A stretch of 64,000 nt of DNA from an uncultured Roseobacter sp. (GTDB lineage: Bacteria; Pseudomonadota; Alphaproteobacteria; Rhodobacterales; Rhodobacteraceae). Under the pieces are notes generated by a model. The model was not told the origin of the DNA. It ran no database searches and saw only the letters and a list, made by a program, of their open reading frames with translations. Both the position numbers and the translations under genes were made by a program. Positions 8,356 through 16,489 of the stretch are shown here, one piece after another (the first letter of the stretch is position 1; every line of letters starts with the position of its first letter). The DNA lies in assembly GCF_947499265.1 (NCBI RefSeq), contig NZ_CANMNK010000005.1:370173-434172 (forward strand), read 5' to 3'.

Positions 8356-9469
8356 TGAACCGCTCCAGATGATGATCGCAATCGCCGAAGCGATGCTCCG
8401 CCATCACGATACGTTTCGCAATATGCGCCAGTTCGTATTCCTGTGTCATTGCGATACCGCCGTGCATTTGAATGCTGTCCTCGGCGACCAGGCGGCCCGC
8501 GCGTCCCAGCAGATTTTTGGCCGCCGACACATGCCGTTCGCGGAGGACGCGATCCTGTTCCAGATGGCCCGCCGCGTTGATCACGGCGGAACGCGCCTGC
8601 TCCATCTCGATCAACAGATCGGACATGCGGTGGGCCAGCGCCTGAAAGCTACCGATGGGGCGACCAAACTGCTTGCGGGTCATCAGATACTCCCGCGTCA
8701 GGGCGGTGGCAGTTTCCATCGCGCCGAGCGTTTCCGCACACATCGCGACGTTTGCCGCGGCGATGCGGCTTTCGATGGCGGCAAAGGCCTGCCCTGTCGC
8801 ACCGAGCCGTGTCGAAGTGGGCAGGGTGACATCTTCCAGGATCACTTCACCCGCCCGGCCACCGGCCAGCAGCGCGTAGCCCTGCACGCTCAGCCCTTGT
8901 GCATCTTTTGGCACCAGAAAGAGGGAAATGCCCGTTTCGTCATCAATCGCCCCATGTTCACGCGCTGAAACGACGATACAATCCGCCGCCTCCGCGTTGA
9001 CCACAACCGTCTTGCGCCCGTTCAGCACGAGATCCTCGCCCTGCGCAATGGCCGACGTCTGGACACGGCTCAGATCGTAGCGGCTGGTGGGTTCACCATG
9101 GGCAAAGGCGAGCTGCAGGGTGCCGCTGATGACCTCCGCCACCCGGCAGATCTGATCGGTGCCGCCCAATGCGGCAATCAACCCTCCGGCCAGAACGCCA
9201 GTGTCCAGAAACGGCTCCACCACACCCGCGCGCCCAAGTTCCTCAAAGACAACCGCGAGATCGAACCCCTGCCCGCCAAAACCGCCCTGCTCTTCGGTAA
9301 AAAGCGCGCCGATCACGCCAAGATCGGCAAGGTCTTTCCAAAGCGCCGCGGACATGCCGGTATCACTTTCAAGGATATCGTTGCGGGTTTTGGTGGTGTA
9401 GCGATCCGCCAGAAACCGCCGCAAGCTATCCTGCAGCATCTGCCGCTCTTCGGTGAGATCAAAGTTCAT
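8336..9469 (-). CDS. acyl-CoA dehydrogenase (small-subunit type)
   Basis: A 377-residue FAD-dependent acyl-CoA dehydrogenase beginning NFDLTEERQMLQDSLRRFL, with the C-terminal helix QMHGGIAMTQEYELAHIAKR. The YE glutamate in that segment sits where medium/isovaleryl-type enzymes keep a catalytic or structural Glu. It overlaps the next dehydrogenase gene by 4 bp. Adjacent non-identical dehydrogenases often form one heteromeric enzyme, as with PimD/PimC of the pimelate operon. This one matches the shorter partner. Its product would be a 2,3-enoyl-CoA. Confidence 0.9.
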   Translation of the reverse strand: MNFDLTEERQMLQDSLRRFLADRYTTKTRNDILESDTGMSAALWKDLADLGVIGALFTEEQGGFGGQGFDLAVVFEELGRAGVVEPFLDTGVLAGGLIAALGGTDQICRVAEVISGTLQLAFAHGEPTSRYDLSRVQTSAIAQGEDLVLNGRKTVVVNAEAADCIVVSAREHGAIDDETGISLFLVPKDAQGLSVQGYALLAGGRAGEVILEDVTLPTSTRLGATGQAFAAIESRIAAANVAMCAETLGAMETATALTREYLMTRKQFGRPIGSFQALAHRMSDLLIEMEQARSAVINAAGHLEQDRVLRERHVSAAKNLLGRAGRLVAEDSIQMHGGIAMTQEYELAHIAKRIVMAEHRFGDCDHHLERFIALSAA

Positions 9470-10665
9470 TTGCCACCTCCCAGCATCGATTTGGCGATGA
9501 TCTGGCGCTGGATTTCGTTGGACCCTCCGAAGATCGAAAGCTTGCGATTGTTGAAATACTGTTTTGCCACCGGACCTGCCTGCAGCGGATCGGGCAGCGC
9601 ATCGTTGGCGCCCGCCACCGCCTCCGATGCAAAGGGCATCGCATAGACACCCGCGGCCCGGCGGGCCAGATCATTGATCTCCTGCCGGATGATCGTGCCC
9701 TTGACTTTCAGCATTGAGCTTTCCACGCCCGGCGCCTGCCCGGCAGCGGCCCTGGAGATGATGCGCAGGTTGGTCGTGGACATCGCCATCAGATCAATCT
9801 CCACCTGCGCCAGACGCGCGGCAAAATGCGGATTTTCGATCAGCGGCCTGCCACCCGCCATCTCGGATTTCGCGATCCGTTTCACCGCCGCCAGCCCGGC
9901 CTGAGAGAACCCGACACCGGCGATATTCGTGCGCTCGTGGGTCAGCAGATATTTCGCGTAGGTCCAGCCCTTGTTTTCCTCGCCCACCAGATTTTCCACA
10001 GGGACGCGCACGTCCGTGAACCAGACCTCGTTCACCTCAGCCCCGCCATCCAGCAGCACGATCGGGCGCACCTCGATGCCCGGTGTGTTCATGTCGATCA
10101 GTAGAAAAGAAATACCTTCCTGTTGCTTGACGTCCTTGTTCGTGCGCACCAGGCAGAAAATCATATTCGCGTGCTGACCCAGCGTCGTCCACGTCTTCTG
10201 ACCGTTCACAACGTAGTGGTCACCATCACGCACCGCGGCCGTTGTCAGTGACGCCAGATCAGACCCGGCGCCCGGTTCGGAATAGCCCTGACACCACCAA
10301 TCCGCGCCCGACAGGATGCGTGGCAACCAATGGTCCTGCTGCGCTTTGGAACCGAACTTCTGCAAAACCGGGCCCAGCATCGACAGCCCGAAGGGCACGA
10401 TGCGCGGCGCGTAGGCCAATGCGCATGCGTCCTCGAAAATGTGACGTTGCACCGCGTTCCACTCCGCCCCACCAAAGGCTTTAGGCCAATTCGGTGCCAG
10501 CCAGCCCTTCGCGTTCAGGATGGTGTGCCAGCGTTCATGATCGGCCTTTGACAGGGCGATGCCCGCGCGCACCTTATCCGAGAGCTCAGACGGTAGGTGT
10601 GCGTCCAGAAAACCGTGCACGTCATCACGGAAGGCCAGTTCTTCGTCGCTATAGCTCAGATCCAT
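9466..10665 (-). CDS. acyl-CoA dehydrogenase (large-subunit type)
   Basis: A 399-residue acyl-CoA dehydrogenase with the full family signature in the middle domain, QGYSEPGAGSDLASLTT and VNGQKTWTTLGQHAN. The C-terminal FAD/adenine contact is SIFGGSNEIQRQIIAKSML. It begins 9 bp after the thiolase stop and overlaps the smaller dehydrogenase gene by 4 bp. By gene order and length it resembles PimC, the large subunit of pimeloyl-CoA dehydrogenase. Electron acceptor genes (ETF) are not in the window. Confidence 0.92.
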   Translation of the reverse strand: MDLSYSDEELAFRDDVHGFLDAHLPSELSDKVRAGIALSKADHERWHTILNAKGWLAPNWPKAFGGAEWNAVQRHIFEDACALAYAPRIVPFGLSMLGPVLQKFGSKAQQDHWLPRILSGADWWCQGYSEPGAGSDLASLTTAAVRDGDHYVVNGQKTWTTLGQHANMIFCLVRTNKDVKQQEGISFLLIDMNTPGIEVRPIVLLDGGAEVNEVWFTDVRVPVENLVGEENKGWTYAKYLLTHERTNIAGVGFSQAGLAAVKRIAKSEMAGGRPLIENPHFAARLAQVEIDLMAMSTTNLRIISRAAAGQAPGVESSMLKVKGTIIRQEINDLARRAAGVYAMPFASEAVAGANDALPDPLQAGPVAKQYFNNRKLSIFGGSNEIQRQIIAKSMLGGGK

Positions 10666-10674
10666 ATGCCACCC

Positions 10675-11850
10675 TCACTGATAAATTTCGAATAGTCCCG
10701 CAGCCCCCATGCCGCCACCGATGCACATCGTGACAACGCCCAGCTTGGCACCGCGCCGCCTGCCCTCGCGCAAAAGATGCCCGGCCAGCCGCGCACCGGT
10801 CATTCCGAACGGATGCCCGATGGCGATGGATCCGCCGTTGACGTTGAACTTTTCGGGATCGATGCCCAGCCTGTCGCGACAATAAAGCGCCTGACTGGCA
10901 AAGGCTTCGTTGAGCTCCCAAAGATCGATGTCATCCACTGACAGACCATGGCGTTCCAGCAATCGCGGCACGGAAAAGACCGGACCGATGCCCATCTCAT
11001 CCGGCGCACAGCCCGCAACAGCGAAGCCCTTGAACGCTCCCAGGGGTTCGACACCCTCGCGCTCGGCCTCGCCTGCATCCATCAGAACAAGCGCGGCTGC
11101 GCCATCGGACAACTGGCTCGCATTCCCGGCCGTCACAAACCCGGCGTCGCGCACCGGGTCGAGCTTTGCCAGACCCTCCTGCGTTGTGTTTGGCCGGTTG
11201 CATTCGTCCCGTGCGACCGTCACGGCATGCATTGAAACCTCTTTGGTTTCCTTGTCCTGCACCGCCATCGTCGTTTGCATGGGCACGATTTCCATATCGA
11301 ACAAACCCTCTTCCTGCGCTGCGGCAATCCGCATCTGACTGCGCAGGCCATATGCATCCTGTGCGTCGCGGCTGATGTTATAGCGCTTAGCAACAATGTC
11401 CGCCGTGTCGATCATGGCCATGTAGACATCGGGCTGGTGCTCCAGCAGCCATGCCTCAGGCGTGGCTTCGGTCTTGGGCTGCACCAGTGAAATGCTCTCG
11501 ACCCCGCCCGCAACAATCGGTCCGGTGCCATCAACCGTGATCGCATGTGCCGCCATCGCAATGGCCTGCAAACCGGAGGCACAGTAGCGGTTCACCGTCA
11601 TGCCGGAGGTGGTGATTGGCAGCCCGCCGCGCAGGGCGATCTGGCGCGCGATGTTCTGGCCGGTTGCGCCTTCGGGAAAACCGCAGCCGATGATGCAGTC
11701 TTCGATCCGGTCGGGCGCGATACCCGCCCGCGCGACCGCTGCGGCCACCACATGCCCGCCCATCGTCGCCCCATGCGTCTGATTGAACGACCCCCGGTAG
11801 GATTTCGCAAGGCCCGTCCGCGCGGCGGAGACGATAACGGCTTCCTTCAT
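10675..11850 (-). CDS. acetyl-CoA acetyltransferase (thiolase)
   Basis: A 391-residue thiolase. The nucleophilic Cys is at about residue 90 in [15 protein letters not shown]; the second catalytic block is [16 protein letters not shown] with the active His, and the C-terminal [13 protein letters not shown] carries the second catalytic Cys. The length is standard. It would split a 3-oxoacyl-CoA to acetyl-CoA and a shortened acyl-CoA. It follows the bifunctional hydratase/dehydrogenase after 3 bp, the usual FadBA-like pairing. The N-terminal [13 protein letters not shown] block is typical of the PimB-like catabolic group, from memory of the family. Confidence 0.93.
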   Translation of the reverse strand: MKEAVIVSAARTGLAKSYRGSFNQTHGATMGGHVVAAAVARAGIAPDRIEDCIIGCGFPEGATGQNIARQIALRGGLPITTSGMTVNRYCASGLQAIAMAAHAITVDGTGPIVAGGVESISLVQPKTEATPEAWLLEHQPDVYMAMIDTADIVAKRYNISRDAQDAYGLRSQMRIAAAQEEGLFDMEIVPMQTTMAVQDKETKEVSMHAVTVARDECNRPNTTQEGLAKLDPVRDAGFVTAGNASQLSDGAAALVLMDAGEAEREGVEPLGAFKGFAVAGCAPDEMGIGPVFSVPRLLERHGLSVDDIDLWELNEAFASQALYCRDRLGIDPEKFNVNGGSIAIGHPFGMTGARLAGHLLREGRRRGAKLGVVTMCIGGGMGAAGLFEIYQ

Positions 11851-11853
11851 GGT

Positions 11854-13944
11854 TCAGCCTTCCTTGTTCAGATCGTCAAAGCTGCGACCCTCAGCCACCA
11901 GCTCCTGCAGGAGCGGCGCGGGTTGCCAGAAATAGTCGTCCTCCTGCGCGTAGCGTTCGATATCAGACAAGAGCGCGGGCAATCCCACCAGATCCGCCCA
12001 CTTCAGCGGCCCGCCCCAATAGCGCGGGAACCCATAACCGAAGAGCAGCACCATATCGGCATCAAGCGGGCGGCGCGCGATGCCTTCTCCCACCACTTTC
12101 GCCGCCTCATTGGCCATCGCCGCCATGTAGCGGCGCACGATCTCTTCATCGGTGAAGTCGCGCGGCGTGAGGCCTAGATCCGCCCGCTCCGTTTCGATCA
12201 GTGTCATGACCTCCGGGTTCGGCACACCACCGCGTTTGCCCTTTTCGTAAATGTAAAATCCTTTGCCGGTTTTCTGCCCGAAATGCCCTGCTTCACAGAG
12301 CTTATCCGGGTACCGGCCCACCCGCTCGCGCGCATCCCGTGTGGGCGCCAGCCGTTTCCGCATGGCCCAACCGATGTCCAGCCCGGCCAGATCCGCGACG
12401 GCATAAGGCCCCATCGCGAAACCGAAACCGGTCAGGGCCGCATCGATCTGAAACGGGGTCGCACCATCCAGGATCATGTGATCTGCCGCCGTGCGGTAGG
12501 TGCTGAGAATTCGGTTGCCGATGAACCCGTCACAGACCCCGGCGCGCACCGAGACCTTGCCCATGCGCTTGCCCAGCGCAAACCCGGTCGCCACGACCTC
12601 GGGCGCGGTCTGATCGGCCACAACCACTTCCAGCAGCTTCATGACATGTGCGGGCGAAAAGAAATGCAGCCCGATCACATCACCCGGGCGGGACGTGCTT
12701 GCTGCGATTTCGTTCACATCCAGATAGGAGGTGTTGGTGGCCAGAACCGCACCCGGTTTGCAAACCTCATCCAATTGCCGGAAGACGGATTTCTTGACAT
12801 CCATCTCCTCAAACACCGCCTCGATCACCAGATCGGCCTCTTTCAGCGCGCTGTAATCGGTGGCCATGGTGAGCGCGCTGCCCAGCATCTCATCATGCGT
12901 TTCCTGCGTGATCTTTCCGCGTTTCAAAGCGCCTGCAAGGTTGCCCGCGATCCGCGCCTTTGCGGCCTCAGCCGCCGCTTCATCCCGTTCGATCAGCGTA
13001 ACACGCAAACCCGCCAGCAAGGCGGCTGTTGCAATGCCTGCCCCCATCGTCCCGCCGCCAATCACCCCAACCGCCTCCACCGGCCGCGGCGCGATACCCT
13101 TGAGCTCAGGCAGATTGCTGACCGCCCTTTCGGAGAAAAACGCATGGATCATGCCCTGGCGCTGATCCGTTTGCATCAGATCGCGGAACATCTGCCGTTC
13201 CGCCTTGAGCCCCTCGGCAAACGACATCTCGACACTGGCCTGCACCGCGCGCACCGCTTGTGCGGGCGAAATCTGGCCGCGCCCCTTTTTCAATACGGCA
13301 TCGTAGGCTTCATCCCAATCAATCGCCTCCGGTGCCGGCATCTCGCTGACGGGTCGGCGGTGCGCGCCCTGAGCCAGCAAATCATTGGTATACTCCAGAC
13401 CAACGGTTTGCGGATCCCCCGCTGCCACCTTGTCGATGACCCGGATGCTCAACGCCTCGGGCGCTTTGACGTGCCGTCCGGATGTGATCATGTCGATGGC
13501 AGCCGGAACGCCGGTGATCCGGGGCAGACGCTGTGTGCCACCCGCCCCCGGAATGAGGCCAAGATGCACTTCCGGCAGCCCCACACGCGCCTCCGGCTGG
13601 GCGATCCGGTAATGCGCCGACAGTGCCACCTCCAGACCGCCGCCCAGGCTGACGCCGTGCATTGAGGCAACCACCAGGAGCGGCGAGTCTTCAATCCGGT
13701 TGCACACATCCGGCAGGTGCGGCGCCAGCGGCGTTTTGCCAAATTCCTTGATGTCGGCGCCCGCGATAAAGGCGCGCCCGTCCCCAACAATCAGCACCGC
13801 TTTGACACCGGTCTCCGCCTCGGCACGGTCCACCCCGGCCATCAACCCGCTGCGCACCTCTTGGCTGAGCGCGTTGACCGGCGGGTTCTGAAGCCGCAAC
13901 ACGGCGATATCACCATGGCGCTCATAAGCGATTTTATCTGTCAT
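11854..13944 (-). CDS. bifunctional enoyl-CoA hydratase / 3-hydroxyacyl-CoA dehydrogenase (FadJ/PimF-like)
   Basis: A 696-residue fusion. The N-terminal crotonase domain has FIAGADIKEFG near residue 60 and then SLGGGLEVALSAHYRIA. The central Rossmann domain starts at VGVIGGGTMGAGIATAALLA, followed by HFFSPAHVMKLLEVV and CDGFIGNRI, and ends in two dehydrogenase C-terminal domains. It hydrates enoyl-CoA and oxidises the L-3-hydroxyacyl-CoA with NAD. I chose ATG 13944, with GAGAG just upstream, over the longer frame from 13974. It is the first gene of an eight-gene operon reaching 4696, so its roughly 115-bp upstream gap should hold the promoter. Confidence 0.94.
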   Translation of the reverse strand: MTDKIAYERHGDIAVLRLQNPPVNALSQEVRSGLMAGVDRAEAETGVKAVLIVGDGRAFIAGADIKEFGKTPLAPHLPDVCNRIEDSPLLVVASMHGVSLGGGLEVALSAHYRIAQPEARVGLPEVHLGLIPGAGGTQRLPRITGVPAAIDMITSGRHVKAPEALSIRVIDKVAAGDPQTVGLEYTNDLLAQGAHRRPVSEMPAPEAIDWDEAYDAVLKKGRGQISPAQAVRAVQASVEMSFAEGLKAERQMFRDLMQTDQRQGMIHAFFSERAVSNLPELKGIAPRPVEAVGVIGGGTMGAGIATAALLAGLRVTLIERDEAAAEAAKARIAGNLAGALKRGKITQETHDEMLGSALTMATDYSALKEADLVIEAVFEEMDVKKSVFRQLDEVCKPGAVLATNTSYLDVNEIAASTSRPGDVIGLHFFSPAHVMKLLEVVVADQTAPEVVATGFALGKRMGKVSVRAGVCDGFIGNRILSTYRTAADHMILDGATPFQIDAALTGFGFAMGPYAVADLAGLDIGWAMRKRLAPTRDARERVGRYPDKLCEAGHFGQKTGKGFYIYEKGKRGGVPNPEVMTLIETERADLGLTPRDFTDEEIVRRYMAAMANEAAKVVGEGIARRPLDADMVLLFGYGFPRYWGGPLKWADLVGLPALLSDIERYAQEDDYFWQPAPLLQELVAEGRSFDDLNKEG

Positions 13945-13998
13945 CAACTCTCTCTTCGTTCCGCTGATCGCCACCAGAGCACTAAGCAGGAGGTGCTC

Positions 13999-14031
13999 AT
14001 GGCAATTTCAAAGACAGAATACGGACGGTGA
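13999..14031 (+). other. 10-codon mini-ORF with a consensus ribosome-binding site
   Basis: On the plus strand, AGGAGGTG sits 5 bases before an ATG that encodes MAISKTEYGR and then TGA. It lies in the 114-bp gap between two minus-strand genes and has no plus-strand gene directly after it. It could be a gene remnant, a leader peptide without an obvious target, or chance. No function is assigned. Confidence 0.2.
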
Positions 14032-14058
14032 CAGAATTAACAATCGCTGCGGCGCCAA

Positions 14059-14544
14059 CTAGCGCCGATAGATGAAACACCGCCCCGGCACGGCCTCCGG
14101 CGGCAGGTCAATCTCGGTCAGCTCATCAAAATACATCCGGTCACTGGAAACCATCACCCCGCCCGGCGCCAACAAAGGGGCAATCAAGGGAGAGATTTTC
14201 CGCGCAAAGATATCGTTCTTCTCGGCATTATGTCCGCCCAGGTCCGCGTGGATCAGACGTGCGGTTGCCCCGAATTGCTTCAAGGCGGCGGGCAGGGTTT
14301 CGAAGACGTCGCCCAGAAACACGCGATCATCGGGGGGCGTGCTGTCGGGGTGCGAGGCCACCGCCCGCTCGAACACATAGATGTCCCGGGCGGGTAAAAT
14401 CTCGCACATGTGGTGATAGGTCCGCCCATTGCCCAGGCCCAACTCAAAAACCGAGCCGCGCAGGTCCCTGGTCAACACCGCGGCGTGATTCAAACACGCG
14501 CGCTGTGAAACCATTCGATTGATGAAGAGATCCAGGCGGCTCAT
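14059..14544 (-). CDS. small class I SAM-dependent methyltransferase
   Basis: A 161-residue protein. The glycine-rich SAM motif VFELGLGNGRTYHHM is at residues 32-46, followed by an acidic strand end (VFERA) and LIHADLGGHNAEKND. I chose the ATG at 14544 (MSRLDLFINRM) because the paralogue at 31395 begins MSRLESMRRR and aligns from there; a weak AAAGG lies upstream. The shared ELGLGNGRT, SPLIAPLLAPGG and C-terminal FIYRR/LFYRAP features mark a subfamily. The acceptor substrate is unknown. It is divergent from the peptide importer, with about 170 bp between the starts. Confidence 0.75.
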   Translation of the reverse strand: MSRLDLFINRMVSQRACLNHAAVLTRDLRGSVFELGLGNGRTYHHMCEILPARDIYVFERAVASHPDSTPPDDRVFLGDVFETLPAALKQFGATARLIHADLGGHNAEKNDIFARKISPLIAPLLAPGGVMVSSDRMYFDELTEIDLPPEAVPGRCFIYRR

Positions 14545-14716
14545 TGTCGGTACCTTTGCAAAATTGTCACCTTCACATGCCTCTTTTGAATGAAAATTGG
14601 TAGCGCAAAGGGGCTCACGTATCTGTGCGCTGGACGTGAGCATCGAAATCAAGTTGACTGATGCCGCCGGGGAGCGGCTTTTTGGGACGTATTTGCATCA
14701 AGGAAGAAATAGCAAC

Positions 14717-16489
14717 GTGGTAACCCCCTTGCTTGAAGTACAAGATTTGAGCATTGGCTTTGGATCAGCAGATTCTGTCGTCCGAGGTGTCAGTTTTCAG
14801 GTTATGCCGGGAGAGACGCTTGCGCTGGTCGGCGAAAGCGGGTCCGGCAAAACCATCACCTGCAGATCCGTGCTCCGCATCCTTCCGGCCAGCGCACAAA
14901 TTCGCAGCGGATCCATCAATTTCGACTGCTCCGGCAAGGTGCTGGACCTGCGAAATCTGAACGAACGGTCGATGAGATCCATTCGTGGAAATCAGATTTC
15001 CATGATCTTTCAAGAACCTATGCGATCACTCTCGCCGTTGCACCGGCTCGGAGATCAGGTGTCGGAAGTGCTGCGCCTGCACCGCGACATGCGCCCCTCC
15101 GAGGCCAAGAAAACCGTGTTGGACACCTTCGAACGGGTTGGTTTTCCGGAACCCGCGCGGGTCTGGCGTGCCTACCCGTTCGAGATGTCGGGCGGGATGC
15201 GGCAGCGCGCGATGATCGCCATGGCGATGGTCGCCAAGCCGGATCTGCTGATCGCGGATGAGCCGACAACCGCGCTGGATGTCACGACGCAGGCACAGGT
15301 TCTGGGGCTGATCAAGGATCTGCAGAAAGAGACGGGAATGGCCGTCATTCTGGTCACGCATGATCTGGGGGTGGTCGCCAATATGGCCGAATCCGTTGTG
15401 GTGATGAACAAAGGCCGTGTGATGGAGCGCGGCCCCGCGCCGGCCGTTCTGGGGGATCCCGCGCATGGGTACACGAAAAAGCTATTTGCTGCGGCCCCGA
15501 TAATCCCTGAGGTTGCTGCCCCTGCGCGTGCGGAAAAACACGACGACCTCATCCTTGATCTGCGCAATGTGTCCAAGACCTATACGATGCGTGCAGGCGG
15601 GTGGAGCAAACCGATGACCGTCACGGCCTGCCACGAGGTCAATCTGGAGTTACAACGCGGCAAAACGCTGGCCGTGGTCGGTGAAAGCGGGTCGGGCAAA
15701 ACCACCTGTGCACGGATCGCCCTGGGCGCGGAGATGCCTGATCCCGGCGGCGAGGTCGTGTTCACACCCACCAAAGACGCGCCGCCCGTCAAGATCAACG
15801 CGATGTCGTTCACGGAGCGAGTTTCGTTCCAGCGTCAGGCGCAGATGGTGTTTCAGGACCCCTATTCGTCCCTGTCTCCGCGCATGCGGGTGCAGGATGC
15901 GCTGACTGAACCCATGGAAATCCACAATCTGGGATCACGATCCGACCGACGCGAGAAGGCGGCTGAAATGCTGCGCTGGGTTGGCCTCGATCCCTCGATG
16001 CTGGGGCGATATCCGCATGCGTTTTCGGGTGGTCAACGGCAACGGCTCTCCATCGCGCGCGCCTTGACGCTCGATCCGGTGTTACTGGTCTGCGACGAGC
16101 CGACCTCGGCGCTCGATGTCTCGGTACAGGAGCAAATCCTCTGCCTGCTCGAAGATATCCGGGATCGGGTTGGCCTCAGCTATCTCTTCATCAGCCACGA
16201 TCTCGCGGTGGTTGCGCGCATCGCGGATGAGGTGGCCGTGATGCGTCAAGGTGTCGTCGTCGAACAGGCCCCGCCTGATACGTTGTTCTACAATCCGCGC
16301 CATCCCTACACCAAGGCCCTGATCGCCGCACAGCCCGAGCCAGATGTGAGCCGACCCATCGATCTTGGCCTTGTGGCAAAAGGGGCGGGCAAACCCTCAA
16401 GCTGGCCGGACGCATTCCGCTTTGAAGGCGTTGCCGCCCCCGCTTTGACCGAACTGGAACCCGGCCATAAGGTGCGTTGTCATGTTTAG
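14717..16489 (+). CDS. duplicated-domain peptide ABC transporter ATPase (YejF/DppDF-like)
   Basis: Two complete nucleotide-binding domains lie in one chain. Domain 1 has GESGSGKT, SGGMRQRAMIAMAM and LLIADEPTTALDV. Domain 2 has GESGSGKTT, SGGQRQRLSIARAL and LLVCDEPTSALDV. The frame is open from an ATG at 14597 (630 aa), but the first 40 residues do not look like this family. The GTG at 14717, giving VTPLLEVQDLSIGFG with AGGA upstream, fits better (590 aa). It overlaps the binding-protein gene by 8 bp. Fused ATPases of this kind drive di- or oligopeptide or microcin-C-type uptake (YejABEF). Confidence 0.88.
   Translation: MVTPLLEVQDLSIGFGSADSVVRGVSFQVMPGETLALVGESGSGKTITCRSVLRILPASAQIRSGSINFDCSGKVLDLRNLNERSMRSIRGNQISMIFQEPMRSLSPLHRLGDQVSEVLRLHRDMRPSEAKKTVLDTFERVGFPEPARVWRAYPFEMSGGMRQRAMIAMAMVAKPDLLIADEPTTALDVTTQAQVLGLIKDLQKETGMAVILVTHDLGVVANMAESVVVMNKGRVMERGPAPAVLGDPAHGYTKKLFAAAPIIPEVAAPARAEKHDDLILDLRNVSKTYTMRAGGWSKPMTVTACHEVNLELQRGKTLAVVGESGSGKTTCARIALGAEMPDPGGEVVFTPTKDAPPVKINAMSFTERVSFQRQAQMVFQDPYSSLSPRMRVQDALTEPMEIHNLGSRSDRREKAAEMLRWVGLDPSMLGRYPHAFSGGQRQRLSIARALTLDPVLLVCDEPTSALDVSVQEQILCLLEDIRDRVGLSYLFISHDLAVVARIADEVAVMRQGVVVEQAPPDTLFYNPRHPYTKALIAAQPEPDVSRPIDLGLVAKGAGKPSSWPDAFRFEGVAAPALTELEPGHKVRCHV

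Noticed and set aside
12283-13665. 460-codon plus-strand frame opposite the bifunctional hydratase/dehydrogenase
   Set aside because: The minus-strand protein has every expected motif; the plus-strand translation is an Arg/His-rich shadow.
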